From: Opitutaceae bacterium
GTDB lineage: Bacteria; Verrucomicrobiota; Verrucomicrobiia; Opitutales; Opitutaceae
DNA: 8,065 nt
Direction: 5' to 3'
NCBI GenBank assembly: GCA_023269455.1
Contig: JAHFTG010000092.1
Location: 1 to 8,065 of the forward strand
The notes under the pieces were generated by a model. The model was not told the DNA's origin. It was given only the letters and a program-made list of their open reading frames with translations, and searched no databases. Of this stretch, positions 6,803 through 8,065 are shown one piece after another (the stretch's first letter is position 1; each line of letters begins with the position of its first letter). A program made the position numbers and the translations under genes.

Positions 6803-8065
6803 AAAACTTGCCCCCCGCCGGCCGCCACCAGTCGGTTAAACGCCCCTTCCGGTCGCGCGCACAGCTCCGCCCACGTCCCCGTCTCCACCACGCGCCCCGC
6901 CTCCAGCACCACGATCTGATCGGCAAACCTCACCGTCGAAAGTCGATGCGCGATCACCACCATCGTCACTTCGCCATGCAGCCGCTCGACCGCCTGCTGC
7001 ACCAGTTGCTCGTTGGCCGTATCCAGCGCGCTGGTCGCCTCGTCGAGCACCAGCACCGCCGGCCGCCGCAGCAACGCCCTTGCCAATGCGATCCGCTGCC
7101 GCTCACCGCCCGAAAGTTTCACCCCGCGATCACCCACCAACGTGTCCAGACCCTGCGGCAACGCCAAGACAAACGCCTCTGCCGCCGCCGTCCTCAACAC
7201 CGTCCACAACTCCTCCTCCGTCGCCTCCTCCCGGGCCCAGCGCAGATTGTTCCGCACCGTGTCATTAAACAAAAACGCCTCCTGCGGCACATACCCCACC
7301 GACTCCCTCCAGTCATGCATCAACGCCCCCGCCAACGGCGTGCCATCCACCTGCACCGCCCCCGTCGTCGGCTTCAGCAGTCCCATCAAGACATCCGCCA
7401 GCGTGCTCTTCCCCGCGCCCGAAGACCCGCAGATCGCGGTGACGCGTCCCGCCGGGATCGACAGGCTTACCTCCTTCAACGCCGCCCCCGCCGCCATCGT
7501 GCCCTCATACACGAAACCCACCCCGTCGAAACGCACCTCATCGTGCAACTCGATCCGCTCCGCCGCCCGCACCGGTTCCGGCTCCGCCGCCGCCGCCATC
7601 CGTAAACGCATCGCCTCCGCCGCCGCAAACGAAGGCAACACCTGCACGATCGTCTGCCAGTTCCCCTGGATGCCGGTGAGCCGCCCCATCAACCGCACAA
7701 AAATAAACCCCAGCAGCAACAACTCCGCCCCGCGCACCTGCGCCACCTCCAACGCATAAAACGCAAACCCGCACATCGCCACCGCCGACCCCAGATCGAA
7801 CCAAATCCGGCTCAACGCCTGCACCCGCACGCTGCTCATTATCCAATCGGAGATTTGCTGCGACACCCGGCGGAACACCGCCGCGTGATGCTCCCCGCGC
7901 CCATGACTCTTGGCCACCTTCATGCCCGCCAGATGATCGGTCACCGCCGCCGCCAGCTCCCCCCGCCCCCATTGCCCCGCCACCTGATGCGCGTGCATCC
8001 GCTTCACCAACGGTCGCAACACGAAGACCAGCCCGCCCCCGCACACCACCGCCAGCAACGTCACT
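6799..8065 (-). CDS. ABC exporter, fused membrane and ATPase domains (N-terminus outside window)
   Basis: The frame is open to the right edge; the GTG at 8064 is probably an internal Val codon, so at least 421 residues of the C-terminus are present (numbered here from 8064). Residues 1-155 are the end of a type IV (exporter) membrane domain, with hydrophobic helices near 1-20, 88-106 and 113-125. The ATPase domain follows and looks complete and active: Walker A GSSGAGKST (213-221), Q-loop Q261, signature LSGGERQ (317-323), Walker B VLVLDEATSALD (337-348) and H-loop H373. Typical half-transporters have about 580-600 residues, so about 150-180 are missing. They work as homodimers that export lipids, glycans, peptides or drugs. 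No C39 peptidase domain can be seen because the N-terminus is missing. The gene overlaps the downstream nucleotidyltransferase-like gene by 4 bases (GTGA), so the two are almost certainly cotranscribed and probably share a pathway. Confidence 0.92.
   Translation of the reverse strand, partial: VTLLAVVCGGGLVFVLRPLVKRMHAHQVAGQWGRGELAAAVTDHLAGMKVAKSHGRGEHHAAVFRRVSQQISDWIMSSVRVQALSRIWFDLGSAVAMCGFAFYALEVAQVRGAELLLLGFIFVRLMGRLTGIQGNWQTIVQVLPSFAAAEAMRLRMAAAAEPEPVRAAERIELHDEVRFDGVGFVYEGTMAAGAALKEVSLSIPAGRVTAICGSSGAGKSTLADVLMGLLKPTTGAVQVDGTPLAGALMHDWRESVGYVPQEAFLFNDTVRNNLRWAREEATEEELWTVLRTAAAEAFVLALPQGLDTLVGDRGVKLSGGERQRIALARALLRRPAVLVLDEATSALDTANEQLVQQAVERLHGEVTMVVIAHRLSTVRFADQIVVLEAGRVVETGTWAELCARPEGAFNRLVAAGGGQVL

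Noticed and set aside
5844..6926. Additional open frames on both strands over the nucleotidyltransferase gene
   Set aside because: They are low-complexity frames caused by high GC; the annotated frame carries the KG, DID and ELHW motifs.
6808..7759. Long plus-strand open frames opposite the ABC gene
   Set aside because: They are rich in Arg, Pro, His or Ser as expected from the complement of a GC-rich gene, and the minus strand carries all the ABC motifs in one unbroken frame.
1..8065. CRISPR array, insertion sequence, tRNA or rRNA
   Set aside because: I saw no long spaced repeats, transposase motifs, terminal inverted repeats or RNA gene signatures; nearly all of the window is accounted for by protein-coding genes.

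Overview
The window looks like a chromosomal envelope/exopolysaccharide (EPS) locus of a Gram-negative-type bacterium. It encodes an outer-membrane beta-barrel, an outer-membrane polysaccharide export (OPX) protein and a fused Wzc-type tyrosine autokinase, all of which imply two membranes. The style of the proteins (a BBP2-type barrel next to OPX and Wzc, sparse Shine-Dalgarno signals, TTG and GTG starts, moderate to high GC) makes me think of Verrucomicrobiota, perhaps Opitutales. That placement is an impression from memory, not a search result.

Left part (1-4389): the C-terminal end of a membrane O-antigen ligase/Wzy-type polymerase gene (+ strand, cut by the window edge) converges with a compact three-gene minus-strand operon. 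In transcription order the operon is beta-barrel (4389-3256), short OPX protein (3253-2642), and Wzc-like co-polymerase/BY-kinase (2636-459). The gaps are 2 and 5 bases, so translation is probably coupled. Together the genes form the export end of a Wzx/Wzy-type pathway: polymerase/ligase in the inner membrane, chain-length control and tyrosine phosphorylation by Wzc, a periplasmic OPX ring, and a barrel as the likely outer-membrane exit. The OPX protein has no lipobox and no C-terminal outer-membrane helix domain. The barrel next to it could supply the pore, as in the barrel-plus-short-OPX systems described in Myxococcus.

Middle (4390-4653): a 264-base divergent intergenic region with a tandem 8-bp repeat and weak candidate promoter and RBS signals for the barrel operon.

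Right part (4654-8065): a plus-strand sulfotransferase-family gene whose 3' end overlaps, tail to tail by 11 bp, a minus-strand gene for a PF14907-type nucleotidyltransferase-like protein. That gene overlaps the upstream ABC exporter gene by 4 bp (GTGA), and the ABC gene runs off the right edge. The ABC/nucleotidyltransferase pair is clearly more GC-rich than the EPS operon and may be a separate module. Such pairs, and sulfotransferases, are known companions of RiPP (for example lasso peptide) genes, but no RiPP core gene is visible here. The decisive sequence lies beyond 8065.

I saw no tRNA, rRNA, CRISPR array, insertion sequence or convincing intrinsic terminator.
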